From the NCBI GenBank assembly GCA_018242585.1, contig JAFEBQ010000051.1, forward strand, positions 1-64,000: a stretch of 64,000 bases of DNA. The letters are read 5' to 3'. The notes below the pieces were generated by a model that ran no database searches, was not told where the DNA came from, and was given only the letters and a program-made list of their open reading frames with translations. Both the position numbers and the translations under genes were made by a program. The DNA comes from Planctomycetota bacterium. Lineage in GTDB: Bacteria; Planctomycetota; Planctomycetia; Pirellulales; PNKZ01. Shown in pieces: positions 43,770 through 53,705 of this stretch (its first letter is position 1; every line of letters starts with the position of its first letter).

Positions 43770-46040
43770 TCACTTCGCCTCTTTCGGCGTCTCCGGCGAT
43801 TCGCCTTCCTTGGCCTTGGCTTCCTCGGGCTTAACCAGCTTGATGTGGCTGGGCAATTCGCCCATCGCCGGTGGCTTGCCGGAGATGATCTTGTCGATGT
43901 CGGCTTGGACCAGCCGGTAGACGTGGATCGAGTTGTTGATCTGCACGGCCGGCTCGCGCTCGCGCAAGTACGCGCACATCCGGCAGAAGCGAAGCTGCTC
44001 GAAGTTGCTGAACACCGCCTGCCAGCCTTGCGGATTCTGATTGAAGACCTGCTGCTGCGCGCCGGGTTGCCGGCCGGCCGCCTCGAACTGCTGCACGTGG
44101 CCGAGCGTCTCCTGATACATCTTTTCGTAGACGTCGTTCCAAGGACCGGGGAACGACGTGTAGACACATTGCACCATCGTGGCGCTAATGCAGTACAGCC
44201 CCGGCGTCAGCGGCTGGAGGGGATGCGCGATCTCGAAGAAACAAGGCATTAGTCGCACGTCGATCGCGCCGGCTTGCTCTCGCTTGGCATTCTTGCCAAT
44301 CCCATAGTAGTCAGGCCGCGCCGTGCCGAAGTACGACAGGTAGACGGGCGAGTTCAGCTTGTTGACGTTCTGCTGGTCGCTGAGCCAGCGCTTCAACCCT
44401 GGCAGGTCTTGGCCCCAGTCGAGCGAACTGTCGACCAGGTGCTTGTAAGCGTGGCGCGGGCCGCCGGCGATCAGATTGAAGTACGTCAGGTAGTTGGGCC
44501 ACGTCGTCAATGACTCGGCCATGTACAACCCGGTCATCACCAACACCCCGATCGCCACCCAAGGATGGGCGAATCGCCCCTGCAGTCGCGCCAGCCAACC
44601 GCTCTCGGGGCCGGGCGTTGTTGTGGACTTGGCGGGCGTGGTTGCCGGCGATTCCGCTTCGCTCGGCTCGTCGGGTCGGCGCAGCCAGCAAGCCGCCCCG
44701 GCCGCCAGAATGTACAGCGGCGGGTAGGTCGGCATGATGTGCCGATGGCCGATGTTCAAGTGGCTGGCAATGGCCGTTGCCCAGTAGATGAAGAACAGCG
44801 ACCAAAGGGGCGCCGAGCGGTACAAGTCAGGTTTGGCCACCTGCCAACGCTCGCGCCAGGTGGCCCCTTTGTCCCAGCGCAAAATCAGCCCCACCATCGC
44901 CAGCGCCAACAGCACGAACATCTCGGGGGGCGTCTTGGTCAGGAAGCAGTACGGAAAAAAGGTGCGCCAGCCATCGATGCTGAACTCGCCGTTGAAGAAC
45001 GAGCTGCGCTGTTGGGCAAAGCGAAACGTGTAGGCATAGCCGTACAGATACGCCTCGGGCAGCAAGCGGTGAGTGCGGCACAAGTCGATCACCCGCGACG
45101 GCAGCTCGTCCTCTTTGAGCAGCGTTTCCCACGAGCGCGAAGGCTCGTCCTCGGGCGTGGGGTTGACGAGCATCTCGTAGCGAAAGTTGTAGGCCGCCCA
45201 GATCAGACACCAGGCCACCACGACGTGTACCGTCGCGACCAGTCCCAACACGACGACCCGGGCGAAGCGATTGGTCACTTCGAACGTGGGGCCGAGCGAA
45301 ACCTCAAGCGGCCGACGCTCGACCAGCCGCAGGATGACCAGCACGCCGGCCATGGGAATGATTAGCGGCGCGGAAAACTTGGCCAACATGACCGCCGACA
45401 TGACGACCGAGCTGACCAGCACGCGCCACCAGGTGACTCGCTGCAGAATGGCCCACACCGAACTCTGGGCGCACAGGAAGCAAAGCGACATCACGGCGTC
45501 CGAGGTGATCAGGCTGCCGTGGCTGAGCATGGTGGGACAAAACGCGAACAGCACCAGCGCCAACATCGCCGGCCCCGTTCCCCACAGCCGCCGCGCCCAG
45601 GTAAAGACGAACAAGCCCAGCCCAACCGTGGCTAGGGCGATCATGGCCCGACCTTGGAACAACTGGCTTTCGGCCGAGACATTGTTCGGGCCGGCGTCAG
45701 TGCCGTAGATCAACTGCTCGCCCATTTGCGCCATCGCCGACTTGTGCCAATAGGGCTGGTCGAGCGTGGGAAAGTCGGGCTTCGACCACAATAGCGGCAA
45801 CGCCGCCCAGCGCTGGGGCAGGTTGCCGTTCTCGGGTTGCAGGCGGAAGTCGCCGTACAGCCAATAGCTGTAGCCCGAGACGAGGTGGAATGTCTCGTCG
45901 AACGTCACCGACTTGCCCGACCAGGCGGTCGTGGCGGCCAGAAAGTAGAACAGCAGCAAGCCCGCCACGGCCGCGCGACCCAGCCAACGACGACGGTTGG
46001 CCACCAAGGCGGGGTCGGCGGTTTCAAGCGGTTTGGCCAT
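43770..46040 (-). CDS. Membrane glycosyltransferase, GT39/PMT-like (ArnT family fold)
   Basis: A 756-residue integral membrane protein. About ten hydrophobic helices lie between residues 22 and 540, with the first luminal loop holding FDETFHLVSGY, the acidic DE pair typical of dolichyl- or undecaprenyl-phosphate-dependent glycosyltransferases (PMT/ArnT/GT83-like). The rest is a soluble C-terminal domain with a Glu/Lys-rich tail. Its start overlaps the GT2 gene by 17 bases, so the two are coupled. GT2 enzymes of this type make the lipid-linked sugar donor used by such transferases. Confidence 0.8.
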   Translation of the reverse strand: MAKPLETADPALVANRRRWLGRAAVAGLLLFYFLAATTAWSGKSVTFDETFHLVSGYSYWLYGDFRLQPENGNLPQRWAALPLLWSKPDFPTLDQPYWHKSAMAQMGEQLIYGTDAGPNNVSAESQLFQGRAMIALATVGLGLFVFTWARRLWGTGPAMLALVLFAFCPTMLSHGSLITSDAVMSLCFLCAQSSVWAILQRVTWWRVLVSSVVMSAVMLAKFSAPLIIPMAGVLVILRLVERRPLEVSLGPTFEVTNRFARVVVLGLVATVHVVVAWCLIWAAYNFRYEMLVNPTPEDEPSRSWETLLKEDELPSRVIDLCRTHRLLPEAYLYGYAYTFRFAQQRSSFFNGEFSIDGWRTFFPYCFLTKTPPEMFVLLALAMVGLILRWDKGATWRERWQVAKPDLYRSAPLWSLFFIYWATAIASHLNIGHRHIMPTYPPLYILAAGAACWLRRPDEPSEAESPATTPAKSTTTPGPESGWLARLQGRFAHPWVAIGVLVMTGLYMAESLTTWPNYLTYFNLIAGGPRHAYKHLVDSSLDWGQDLPGLKRWLSDQQNVNKLNSPVYLSYFGTARPDYYGIGKNAKREQAGAIDVRLMPCFFEIAHPLQPLTPGLYCISATMVQCVYTSFPGPWNDVYEKMYQETLGHVQQFEAAGRQPGAQQQVFNQNPQGWQAVFSNFEQLRFCRMCAYLREREPAVQINNSIHVYRLVQADIDKIISGKPPAMGELPSHIKLVKPEEAKAKEGESPETPKEAK

Positions 46041-47022
46041 GATGCTCCGGCACGGCGATCGAGTTTCGCGAATCGTGTCCGCGCGGGTCGCCGTGAACTT
46101 GCTTGATAATGTACATCGGGCGACGTTTCACTTCGTCGTAGATTCGCCCCAGATATTCGCCCAACAGGCCCATGGCCATCAATTGCACGCCCCCCAGAAA
46201 CAGCACCACGGTAATCAAGGTGGTGAACCCGGTGGGGGCCGTCTCGTAGCCCAACAGCCGCTTCAGCACGAACGAAACGGCTAGCACAAACCCACACAAG
46301 CTGACAATCACGCCGGCGCCGAACATCAGCCTGAGGGGTTTATACGAAAAGCTCAGAAAGCCGTCCATCGCGTAGCGGACCAGCCGCCAGATGTTCTGCT
46401 TGGGCTCGCCGGCGGCGCGCAACTGGCGATCGTAAAACACGGTGCGCTGGTCAAAGCCGATCCACGCCCGCAGTCCCGGTAAGAACCGGTTCTTCTCGGG
46501 CATTCGGTTCAATTCATTGACCGCCTGGCGCGACAGCAAACCGAAGATGCCGGTCTGATTGGGCAACGGGAAATCGCTGATCCAATCGATGATTTTGTAG
46601 AACAGTTCGAAGCCGATCCGCTTCAGCCCTCGTTCGGCCCGATCGCGGCGCACCGCTCGCACGACGTCGGCCCCTTGTCGCCAGCAAATGACCAACTCGG
46701 GGATCAACTCGGGCGGATCCTGCATGTCGCCGTCCATCAACACCACGGCGTCGGCGTCGGCCAGCATCAGGCCGGCCGTCAACGCCGGTTGATGACCGAA
46801 GTTGCGTGACAACTCGGCCACGCGAAAGCGGGCGTCCTGACGATTCTGCTCGACCATCAGCCGCATCGACTCGTCGCGGCTGCCGTCGTCGATGTACAAC
46901 ACCGAGCAATCAAGGTCGGTCAACTGATCGAACACCGCGCGCAGTCGGCGAAACAACTCGGGCAGGTTTTCCTGCTCGTTGTAGATGGGGATGACGACAG
47001 TCAGAGTCGCTCGGTCGCTCAT
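46024..47022 (-). CDS. GT2 polyprenyl-phosphate glycosyltransferase
   Basis: A 332-residue family 2 glycosyltransferase of the DPM1/GtrB/ArnC type. It opens with VVIPIYNEQENLPEL, has the LYIDDGSRDES and MDGDMQDPPELIPEL (DxD) stretches, and carries two C-terminal hydrophobic helices around residues 230-300. It likely transfers a sugar to undecaprenyl phosphate for the GT39-like enzyme whose gene overlaps its end. Confidence 0.92.
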   Translation of the reverse strand: MSDRATLTVVIPIYNEQENLPELFRRLRAVFDQLTDLDCSVLYIDDGSRDESMRLMVEQNRQDARFRVAELSRNFGHQPALTAGLMLADADAVVLMDGDMQDPPELIPELVICWRQGADVVRAVRRDRAERGLKRIGFELFYKIIDWISDFPLPNQTGIFGLLSRQAVNELNRMPEKNRFLPGLRAWIGFDQRTVFYDRQLRAAGEPKQNIWRLVRYAMDGFLSFSYKPLRLMFGAGVIVSLCGFVLAVSFVLKRLLGYETAPTGFTTLITVVLFLGGVQLMAMGLLGEYLGRIYDEVKRRPMYIIKQVHGDPRGHDSRNSIAVPEHHGQTA

Positions 47023-47194
47023 CGGCGGCGGGGTCGCGTTTCAAGGTGTGGCGGCACGCGCAAACACGTGCTCAGGTTTATCTTACCTGCTAGCAAGCGA
47101 TTCGCACGCGCCGATTGGGCGCTGGCCGACAGCGCGGGCCAAAAACGCTGGCCGCTGGGCACGCTCGTCAGGCCGCGAGGTTCGGTTATGACGA

Positions 47195-47950
47195 TTATGC
47201 CAGCGTGCGCCGCGCCGCGCGGCGGCGCCACAGCGCCACGGCGCTGGCTCCCCCCAGCAGCGCGAGCCACCACTTACCGGCGCCGTAGGCGACCCAGTAG
47301 CCGGCCAACTTCAGATACTCGCTCAGATAGGCGACGGCCCCCTCGCGCACTTGCCACCAGTTGTCCGGACCATACCAATCGGTCGGCGTCGAGACCATGA
47401 TGAAGCGATTGGGCAAATCGGCGAAGGCGCGCGAGACGGTCCACCGCGCGCGGCGGGTGTGAAAATCGTTGGTCACGATGGCCACCGTCGCCCGCGGCTC
47501 GCGGCGCAAGCGTTCGGCGATCAGCCGCACGTCGTCGGACGTGCTGGCGGTTTGACCGTCGAGGGTTTCGATCTGTTGCTCGGTCAGCCCGAATCTCCGC
47601 AGCGTGCGGAGCGTGATCCCGTAGTCGCCAATATCGTACGGGTCGGGCGAATCGGCCGGCAGCGACTCGGTGCGCAGCACCCAAGCCTGCCGAGCCAGGC
47701 CGGCGCGGACCCAAGCGGCCGCGACGAACGGACGCGAGTTGTAGTTGCCCGGCAGCGAGACAATGTAATCAACCCGCGTCGGCGGGCTGCCCACGTCGAG
47801 CCAGTCTCCCACGGCCAGGAGCAGCGGTCGCCGCGCGGCATAACAGCCCAGCGCCAGCCCCAAGACGATGGCGAACGCGAGCCAACGTCTGATGCGTCGA
47901 CGCGGCGGCGGTTCAACGAGCGGCACGGAGGCCTCGCTCGTAGGCGTCAA
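47195..47950 (-). CDS. DUF218/YdcF-like protein B
   Basis: A 251-residue membrane protein with an N-terminal helix (about 22-40). Its DUF218/YdcF fold contains VDYIVSLPG near the start and TNDFHTRRARWT, the usual FHxxRA block. A second hydrophobic helix lies near the C-terminus. The start is a TTG at 47950 overlapping the paralogue's 3' end by 38 bases; a GTG at 47926 is also possible. Such proteins (ElyC/SanA relatives) act in cell envelope glycan metabolism; the role here is unproven. Confidence 0.6.
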   Translation of the reverse strand: MTPTSEASVPLVEPPPRRRIRRWLAFAIVLGLALGCYAARRPLLLAVGDWLDVGSPPTRVDYIVSLPGNYNSRPFVAAAWVRAGLARQAWVLRTESLPADSPDPYDIGDYGITLRTLRRFGLTEQQIETLDGQTASTSDDVRLIAERLRREPRATVAIVTNDFHTRRARWTVSRAFADLPNRFIMVSTPTDWYGPDNWWQVREGAVAYLSEYLKLAGYWVAYGAGKWWLALLGGASAVALWRRRAARRTLA

Positions 47951-48605
47951 AGTCCCACAGTCGCAGGGGGTAGTCGCGAGCCAGCGAATTCGGCAAGGCC
48001 CAATTGATCAGGTTGATGGCCATCGAACGCACCCCATACCGCTCGCGCCACCAGCGATCGTCGTGGAAGCCCTGTTCGGGAACGGCAATCACGAAGACCC
48101 TGGCGGCCAACTCCGCCGGTAGGGTCTGCTGAATCGCGGCGCGTAGCGCGCGGCCGCCCAGGTGGTCGGCGGTGATGGCGACGGTCGGCTGGGGATGACG
48201 CTCGAGCCAACCGCCGAGCGCCTTGAGGAACCGAAACAGATTGTAGGGTTGTCCGGGAATGATTTCGATCTGGTCGTTTTGCAATCCCATCGACAGCATC
48301 ACTTGTCGAGACGTTTCGGCGCGGGGCGGCATGATCTGATACTGACTGACGCGCTCGGGAAAGATTTCAAAGATCACGACGTGGTCGGAGCGTCCCGCTT
48401 TCACCAGTCCGGCGACGAACCTGGCAGCGCTTTCTCCCCCCAATGGCACAATTGCCGTGACACGAGGGGGGGCGTCGTTGACGACCATGAAGCGCAACAA
48501 GGCACCTGGCAACCAGCAACCGAATAACGCCAGCGCGGTCAACAACGCCAGCCCGGTCGTCCAGCGGCGGCGACGTGTTGCAAGACAAGTGGCTGGCCAG
48601 CGCAT
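47913..48605 (-). CDS. DUF218/YdcF-like protein A
   Basis: A 230-residue protein with a membrane helix (about 16-40) and a DUF218-like domain. VTAIVPLGGESA is near the start and VAITADHLGGRAL in the FHxxRA position, though less conserved than in its neighbour B. It is probably a diverged tandem duplicate of B. It sits between the TPR lipoprotein gene and B on the same strand. Confidence 0.55.
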   Translation of the reverse strand: MRWPATCLATRRRRWTTGLALLTALALFGCWLPGALLRFMVVNDAPPRVTAIVPLGGESAARFVAGLVKAGRSDHVVIFEIFPERVSQYQIMPPRAETSRQVMLSMGLQNDQIEIIPGQPYNLFRFLKALGGWLERHPQPTVAITADHLGGRALRAAIQQTLPAELAARVFVIAVPEQGFHDDRWWRERYGVRSMAINLINWALPNSLARDYPLRLWDFDAYERGLRAAR

Positions 48606-48684
48606 GGTGTGACTTTGGTCTCGGCTTGTCGCGCTTGAACAGGTGACGTTGTGGCCCAGCCGCCAGGCGGAAGGCGGCGCGTGA

Positions 48685-49788
48685 TTATTTGCCAGCTTCG
48701 GGCTCGAATATCCGCTGGACGTTGCTCCGCGCGTTGGCGTCCAGGCCGCACTTCACCGCGGCCCAGTAGTCTTCTCGGGCTGGCTCCAATCGCCCCATGT
48801 TCAAGCGGGCAATACAGCGCAGGAAGTAAGCGTCGGCCACCTTGTCGTTCTGGAGCAAGACCGTGGTCGCGTCGGCCGCCGATTGCGCGTAACGCTGATT
48901 ATTCAATTGGGCCAGCGCGCGCCAGAGGTACGCCGCCAGACTTTTCGGATCGAGCTTAATCGCTTGGGACAAGTCGTCGATCGCCTTGCCGTTGAATTTT
49001 TGCCGAGTATAAATCGTCCCCCGCTGCAAATAGAGGCCGGCGTTGTGGGGGTCGAACTTGATCGCCAGATCGAAGTAGGGCACCGCCTTTTCCCACTTGC
49101 CCTGGGAGTTGTAGATGGCGGCCAGCAACTCGTAGGCGCGGGCGTTCTGGGGGTCGGCGTTGCGCAGCTTTTCGGCCGAGAGAATGGCGTCGTCCATCTT
49201 GCCGGCGTTCACCTGCTGATAGGCGATCCGCAGCAGCGTGTCCTCGGGACGTTCCGACGAACGCAAATAGGCCCAGCGCTCGGCTCGCAAGGAGATGTTC
49301 GATGATTCGGCCAGCGATTTGGGGACCGCGCTCTGGAACGGGTCGTTGCTGTTCAGTACCGCCGCGATCGGCTCGCCGCCGAGTGAGCCCTCGACCAACG
49401 CTCCCCCGGCCCCTGGGCCGGCCGCCATAGCCGTGGTGGACGGCGCAGCGCCCGGCTGGGACTGATGCTTGTCCGCGACAGGGCGCGCGGGACCGAACTT
49501 CGAGGGGGCCGTCAGGCTGCCGTCGTCGTTCGCTTGGGCGGGATCGAGCCGCAGCAACTCGGCAATCGAGTGGTTCGAGTCGGGGCCGAACTCGCTGTCG
49601 ATCTTCACCGGCGCCGGCGCCGTGGAGACGCGGCGCTCGTCACCGCAGCCGGTAAGGTGCAATGTCAGCGCGACAAATACCGCGCCGCCCGCCCATGACA
49701 GCTTGCCTGGCGTGCAGGTCGCGTGGCGCGTGGCGCGGCGGGGCGAGTTGGCGCGAACCTGGTCGCGATGCGCGCTAGGCCGAAGCAT
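48685..49788 (-). CDS. TPR repeat lipoprotein
   Basis: A 367-residue protein. An N-terminal hydrophobic stretch ends in the lipobox LTGC (in the sequence ALTLHLTGCGDE), so it is a lipoprotein with the mature part outside the cytoplasm. About residues 190-365 contain four to five TPR-like units (YELLAAIYNSQGKWEKAVPYFD, LYLQRGTIY and so on). The start ATG at 49788 overlaps the tyrosine kinase stop by 14 bases, so it is coupled. It is a likely scaffold or assembly factor for the glycan machinery. Confidence 0.8.
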   Translation of the reverse strand: MLRPSAHRDQVRANSPRRATRHATCTPGKLSWAGGAVFVALTLHLTGCGDERRVSTAPAPVKIDSEFGPDSNHSIAELLRLDPAQANDDGSLTAPSKFGPARPVADKHQSQPGAAPSTTAMAAGPGAGGALVEGSLGGEPIAAVLNSNDPFQSAVPKSLAESSNISLRAERWAYLRSSERPEDTLLRIAYQQVNAGKMDDAILSAEKLRNADPQNARAYELLAAIYNSQGKWEKAVPYFDLAIKFDPHNAGLYLQRGTIYTRQKFNGKAIDDLSQAIKLDPKSLAAYLWRALAQLNNQRYAQSAADATTVLLQNDKVADAYFLRCIARLNMGRLEPAREDYWAAVKCGLDANARSNVQRIFEPEAGK

Positions 49789-52084
49789 CGGTCGCCGACT
49801 TGGCGGGCACGACGGTTTTGGCTTCGCGGTCTTCGTCTTCGTAGTAGTCGCCATATTCGTAGTCGCGGTAGCCATAGCCGCTGATGGCGTAACGGCGGTA
49901 GCCGGTGTCGTGGCCGTAGGCGCGGTGGACTTCGACGCCGTTGACCACGATGCCCACCACCTTGGCCCCCAGGCCGTCGAGCACTTCCTTGGCCCGCACC
50001 GCGTTCGGACGCACGTGCTTGGTAATGCGGATTACCAGCAGCACCGAGTCGACGCGCGGCGCCACGGCGCACGGGTCGGTCACCGCCAACAACGGCGGCG
50101 TGTCAATCAGGATCGTGTCAAACTTGGTGCGCAGCACGTCAAGCAGTTCCTTGAAGCGATGCGAGGTCAGCAGTTCCGAGGGATTCGAGGGGCGCGGGCC
50201 GCACGGCAGCACCCACAGGTTCTCGATCTCCGTTGATTTAATCGCGTCGGGCAACTCGGCCTGGCCGGCCATCACGCTGGAAATGCCGACGTTGTTGTCC
50301 AGTCCGAACATGACGTGGATTCGCGAGCGGCGGAAGTCGGCGTCGATCAGGCAGACTCGCTTGCCCGATTGGGCAAAGCTGACCGCCAGGTTGCAGACCA
50401 GCGTGGTCTTGCCGTCGCCGGCGTCGGCGCTGGTGACTTGGATGACTTTGTGTTCCTCGCCGCGCGTGCCAAAGTAGATGGCCGTGCGGATCGAGCGGTA
50501 GGCCTCCGAGACGTTCGAGCGAGGCCGATGGTGACAGGTAATGATCTCGTCAACCTTGGAGGCCACTTCGCCCGGTTTCTTGTGGCGCTCGCGGCGGGCC
50601 GCGACCGAGTCGATGACCGGAATGTGCCCGATGACCGGCAGCCGGAGTTGTCCGCGGATTTCATCCGGCGTGCGGAAGCTCTTGTCGGCCAGATCGATCA
50701 GGTAGCCAAAGCCGATCCCGATCAACAGTCCGATCACCGTTCCGGCCGCCAGCGAACGGGGCAGGCTGGGTTCCACCTGGCCACCCATCGCCGGGTCCGA
50801 CAGCCGCTTCATGGTCACGCCGCTGGCATCGTCGTTGAGGTTCAGTTCCTCGAGTCGGCTATTGAGCGTGTCGAACATCTTGCGTAGCCGGTCGATCTTG
50901 TCGATCCAGTCGGCGTTGGCGTGCTCATAGTTCAACAGTTCCTTGGCGGCCTCCCGCTCCTTCTCGTAAGCGGCCTGCATCTCGCGATTCTTCTGATCGA
51001 GCACCCGAGATTCGTGGCGCAGCGAGTCGAGATAGACGCTCAGGAAGTGCTGCGGCGAGGTAATGACTTGCTGATCGTTGCCGGCTTGCAATTGCTGGAT
51101 CAGTTCGATGGTTTTGCGGAGGTTGCGAACCTTGGGGTGGTTTTCGCCATAGGTCAGGGCCAGATCCTGTTCCTGGATCATCAACTGGACCAGCGACTGG
51201 TCGACGAAGTTCCCTTTGGCCCCGTCCTTGTCCGGCGCGCGGTTCCCTTGGCGCTCAATGACCATCACCAGGGCCGCATTGGCGGCGGCGTTGCCTTCCT
51301 TCAAGGCGTCTTCCAGCATTTGCGTTTCGGCGCGAATGTCGGCCATCCGCAAAGTACCCTTGGACAATTGCGCTTCCAGGTCAACCAGCCGCTGGACGTG
51401 CGGGTTCTTGCCATGCTGGTCGAAATAGACCAGCGGGGCGGTCTTGCGCCATTCTTGGTATTCGCGCTTGGCGTTTTCGATCTTTTCGGTCGTGCTCTGG
51501 ACCGCCTGGGTCAGCAAGCGAATCGTGTCCTTGCTGCTCTGCGACGATCGTTCGGCCAGCAAGTCGGCGTAGGCTTGCAAGATGGCGTCAACGACCTTGG
51601 GAGTGTCCAGCGGGTCACTGCTGCGATAGGCCACGGTCAACACCGCCGCGTCCTCGGTGTTCATGGTCGGACCACCCTTGGTCACCTTGACGCCGCCCTG
51701 GATCACGCCTGCCGCCTCGGCGGCGGTATTGCAGTTGATCGAACTGAGCTTGGCCAGGTCGGCCTTGGCGGCGGCGCGCTCGAGCACCGCGCGGCTTTGG
51801 ATCGTCACCAGTTCCGTCGACAGAATGGTCGGCGGCAGCATCGACTGTTCATGCACTTCGCCATAACGCGCCAGGTTTGAATTACGGAACCCCAGCGAGA
51901 TTTGCGCCGAGGATTGGAACAGCGGGATCGCCTGCTTGAAGTACAACTGGCCACCACCGGCGCCCAGCAGCGCAAACAGAATCACGATCCACTTCCGCCG
52001 GACCATCACGGCCAGAAAGTCGCCCCGGCTCCCCGTGTCGGCAGGCAAGGAATCGACATCAAGCTTTTCCAATGTTTGGGTCAT
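49775..52084 (-). CDS. Tyrosine autokinase with polysaccharide co-polymerase domain (Wzc/BY-kinase)
   Basis: A 769-residue inner-membrane protein for capsule/exopolysaccharide chain-length control. N- and C-terminal hydrophobic helices (about 28-50 and 450-475) enclose a long coiled-coil periplasmic part. A cytoplasmic BY-kinase domain follows with Walker A SADAGDGKTTL (about 547-557), Walker A' LIDADFRR and Walker B ILIDTPP. The last 45 residues hold a tyrosine cluster of eight Tyr (GYRRYAISGYGYRDYEYGDYYED), the autophosphorylation site. It is the first gene of the glycan cluster. No outer-membrane Wza or polymerase gene is in the window. Confidence 0.93.
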   Translation of the reverse strand: MTQTLEKLDVDSLPADTGSRGDFLAVMVRRKWIVILFALLGAGGGQLYFKQAIPLFQSSAQISLGFRNSNLARYGEVHEQSMLPPTILSTELVTIQSRAVLERAAAKADLAKLSSINCNTAAEAAGVIQGGVKVTKGGPTMNTEDAAVLTVAYRSSDPLDTPKVVDAILQAYADLLAERSSQSSKDTIRLLTQAVQSTTEKIENAKREYQEWRKTAPLVYFDQHGKNPHVQRLVDLEAQLSKGTLRMADIRAETQMLEDALKEGNAAANAALVMVIERQGNRAPDKDGAKGNFVDQSLVQLMIQEQDLALTYGENHPKVRNLRKTIELIQQLQAGNDQQVITSPQHFLSVYLDSLRHESRVLDQKNREMQAAYEKEREAAKELLNYEHANADWIDKIDRLRKMFDTLNSRLEELNLNDDASGVTMKRLSDPAMGGQVEPSLPRSLAAGTVIGLLIGIGFGYLIDLADKSFRTPDEIRGQLRLPVIGHIPVIDSVAARRERHKKPGEVASKVDEIITCHHRPRSNVSEAYRSIRTAIYFGTRGEEHKVIQVTSADAGDGKTTLVCNLAVSFAQSGKRVCLIDADFRRSRIHVMFGLDNNVGISSVMAGQAELPDAIKSTEIENLWVLPCGPRPSNPSELLTSHRFKELLDVLRTKFDTILIDTPPLLAVTDPCAVAPRVDSVLLVIRITKHVRPNAVRAKEVLDGLGAKVVGIVVNGVEVHRAYGHDTGYRRYAISGYGYRDYEYGDYYEDEDREAKTVVPAKSATDASA

Positions 52085-52705
52085 TGACCGGCTGGCTCCT
52101 GGATGGACAAGTCGACCTTCCTCTGGCGGGCACGACCAGAGTCATGCGGCGTTGCCCGCTGGCGCTTACCCACGGTTACGGACGGCGTGGCGATGAACCG
52201 ACGAACATGCGATGTAAAAACTTGGCCCGGCGAACCACCAGCAAACACGCGCCGCCAGGCGAGCGACGCGCGTCCGAAGCCACCAGCCAATGCTGGCCCC
52301 AGGGAACCCTGGCAGCGGAGGCCCTGACGGCAAGTTTTCATCGTAAGCGAGTCTGCACAGGTCCGCTAGGAATTAGTCGTATCTTCTGGCCAGTTCTCGG
52401 CCTGCGGTCATTTGACTGCGCAAGGTTTAGCTATTCTGCCAGCCATACGGATTGTAGGGGGACGGGCAAGAGAATGCTGGCGCAAAGTGTGGTGCGGGAT
52501 TGCCCTCGATAAAGCTTTGACGCCGCATGCTAACCCCCGGCTAAGCTCTCTCGACACAGTTCAGGGGGAACGGGTATCTTTTGGGCCGATTTGCCGCGTA
52601 TTGACCGGCCAATGGGGTGGCAGCGCGGACTGTTCAGTTCGACACAAGGCACGTTGGCAAAGTCACTTGTGTCGCCGGTCCCCGGAATACCGAAAGAGGA
52701 AGGCC
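52085..52705. other. 620-base divergent gap, no supported gene
   Basis: Holds the promoter regions of the tyrosine kinase (minus) and the secreted protein (plus). The plus-strand frame that spans part of it is not conserved-looking, and GAGGAAGG just before 52706 marks the downstream gene's start. No clear sigma-54 or -10/-35 pair was found; a TGG-TGCGGGAT-TGC string near 52490 has the wrong spacing. Confidence 0.5.
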
Positions 52706-53638
52706 ATGAAGTCGTTGGGCTTAACGGATTGGGTACGTTCGACCGTGCTGGCTGTTGTGGCAATTGGCGTGGGCTACGCTCCCGAGCTGAACGCGGCCCC
52801 GCCGGTTCCTGGCCAAGGGATCAAGCTGACCGAAGTGGGTGACGATTTCGAGGATCCGGAATGGTCCTGGACGCCGAACCTGCCCAAGAGCAGCAAGAAT
52901 ATCGATTCGCAAATCCGCCAACCGCTGGGCCGCTCGAACAACAACCGCTTTTACGAAAGCTCGCTCCGTGGCCAGCCCGACGTCGTCAAGCGCGTTGAAA
53001 CTCCGCCAGGGGGCATCGAGGGAAGCACCGGCGCGCTGCTGCTACAAACCACGCGCAGCGGCACCCCCAACTCGGTCAGCAACCAGCACCAGCAAGACGA
53101 TTTGATCGTCAATTGCGTGTCGCGCTTGAAGGGATCGATGTCCGTGTCGCGGTCCCCCAGCATCGTGGTCCGCGTCTACGTGCCCCCGTTCGACGAGTTC
53201 GAGCAGTACGCCTCGGCGTCGTTCGGCTTCCGCGGCGACGCGCGCGGCCGCAAGCCAGGGGGAAGGGAAGTCGAATCGTACTGGCCGGGCTTCTTTATCC
53301 AGTACTTCCCAGCGAACGCCAAGCGCGAAACGCCGGCTTCGGCGGCGCTGTTGATTCGCGGCCGCGAAAGCGGCAACGATGTGAAGGTCCGCGACATCAC
53401 CGGGCCAGGCTGGTGGACCCTGGGCTTGTCGTGCAGCCCCGATGGCATGTTTCATTTCTTCGCTCGCGAAGGGGTCGAAGACCTGCGCGTCGAGGACCGC
53501 GTGGCGTCGCACTATCCATACGGCTTCCGCTGCGAGCGGTTCCAGTCGTTCTTCTTTAACATCTCGAACCTGGACAACGGCCGCAACGTGTCGACCGGCT
53601 GGATCATCGACGATCCGGCAATGTATCTGGCGCGGTAA
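52706..53638 (+). CDS. Secreted protein, unknown, beta-sandwich-like
   Basis: A 310-residue protein with a signal peptide (STVLAVVAIGVGYAPELNAA). The mature part is rich in beta-strand-like segments (SIVVRVYVPPFDEF, YWPGFFIQYFP, WWTLGLSCSPDG, FQSFFFNISNLDNG) with aromatic spacing like carbohydrate-binding or LamG/DUF1080-like sandwiches, but I cannot assign a family. GAGGAAGG lies before the ATG. It converges with the cyclophilin gene. Its position next to a glycan cluster may be coincidence. Confidence 0.6.
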   Translation: MKSLGLTDWVRSTVLAVVAIGVGYAPELNAAPPVPGQGIKLTEVGDDFEDPEWSWTPNLPKSSKNIDSQIRQPLGRSNNNRFYESSLRGQPDVVKRVETPPGGIEGSTGALLLQTTRSGTPNSVSNQHQQDDLIVNCVSRLKGSMSVSRSPSIVVRVYVPPFDEFEQYASASFGFRGDARGRKPGGREVESYWPGFFIQYFPANAKRETPASAALLIRGRESGNDVKVRDITGPGWWTLGLSCSPDGMFHFFAREGVEDLRVEDRVASHYPYGFRCERFQSFFFNISNLDNGRNVSTGWIIDDPAMYLAR

Positions 53639-53705
53639 GAGTGCGGCGGCTCCCCTGCACAAGTTGCCCAGAGCGCTTGCCGCTAACGATTGCTCGACTC
53701 GCTGG

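Noticed and set aside
52485-52500. Sigma-54-like TGG-N8-TGC string
   Set aside because: The GG-GC spacing is one base short of the required distance and the -24 half is weak.
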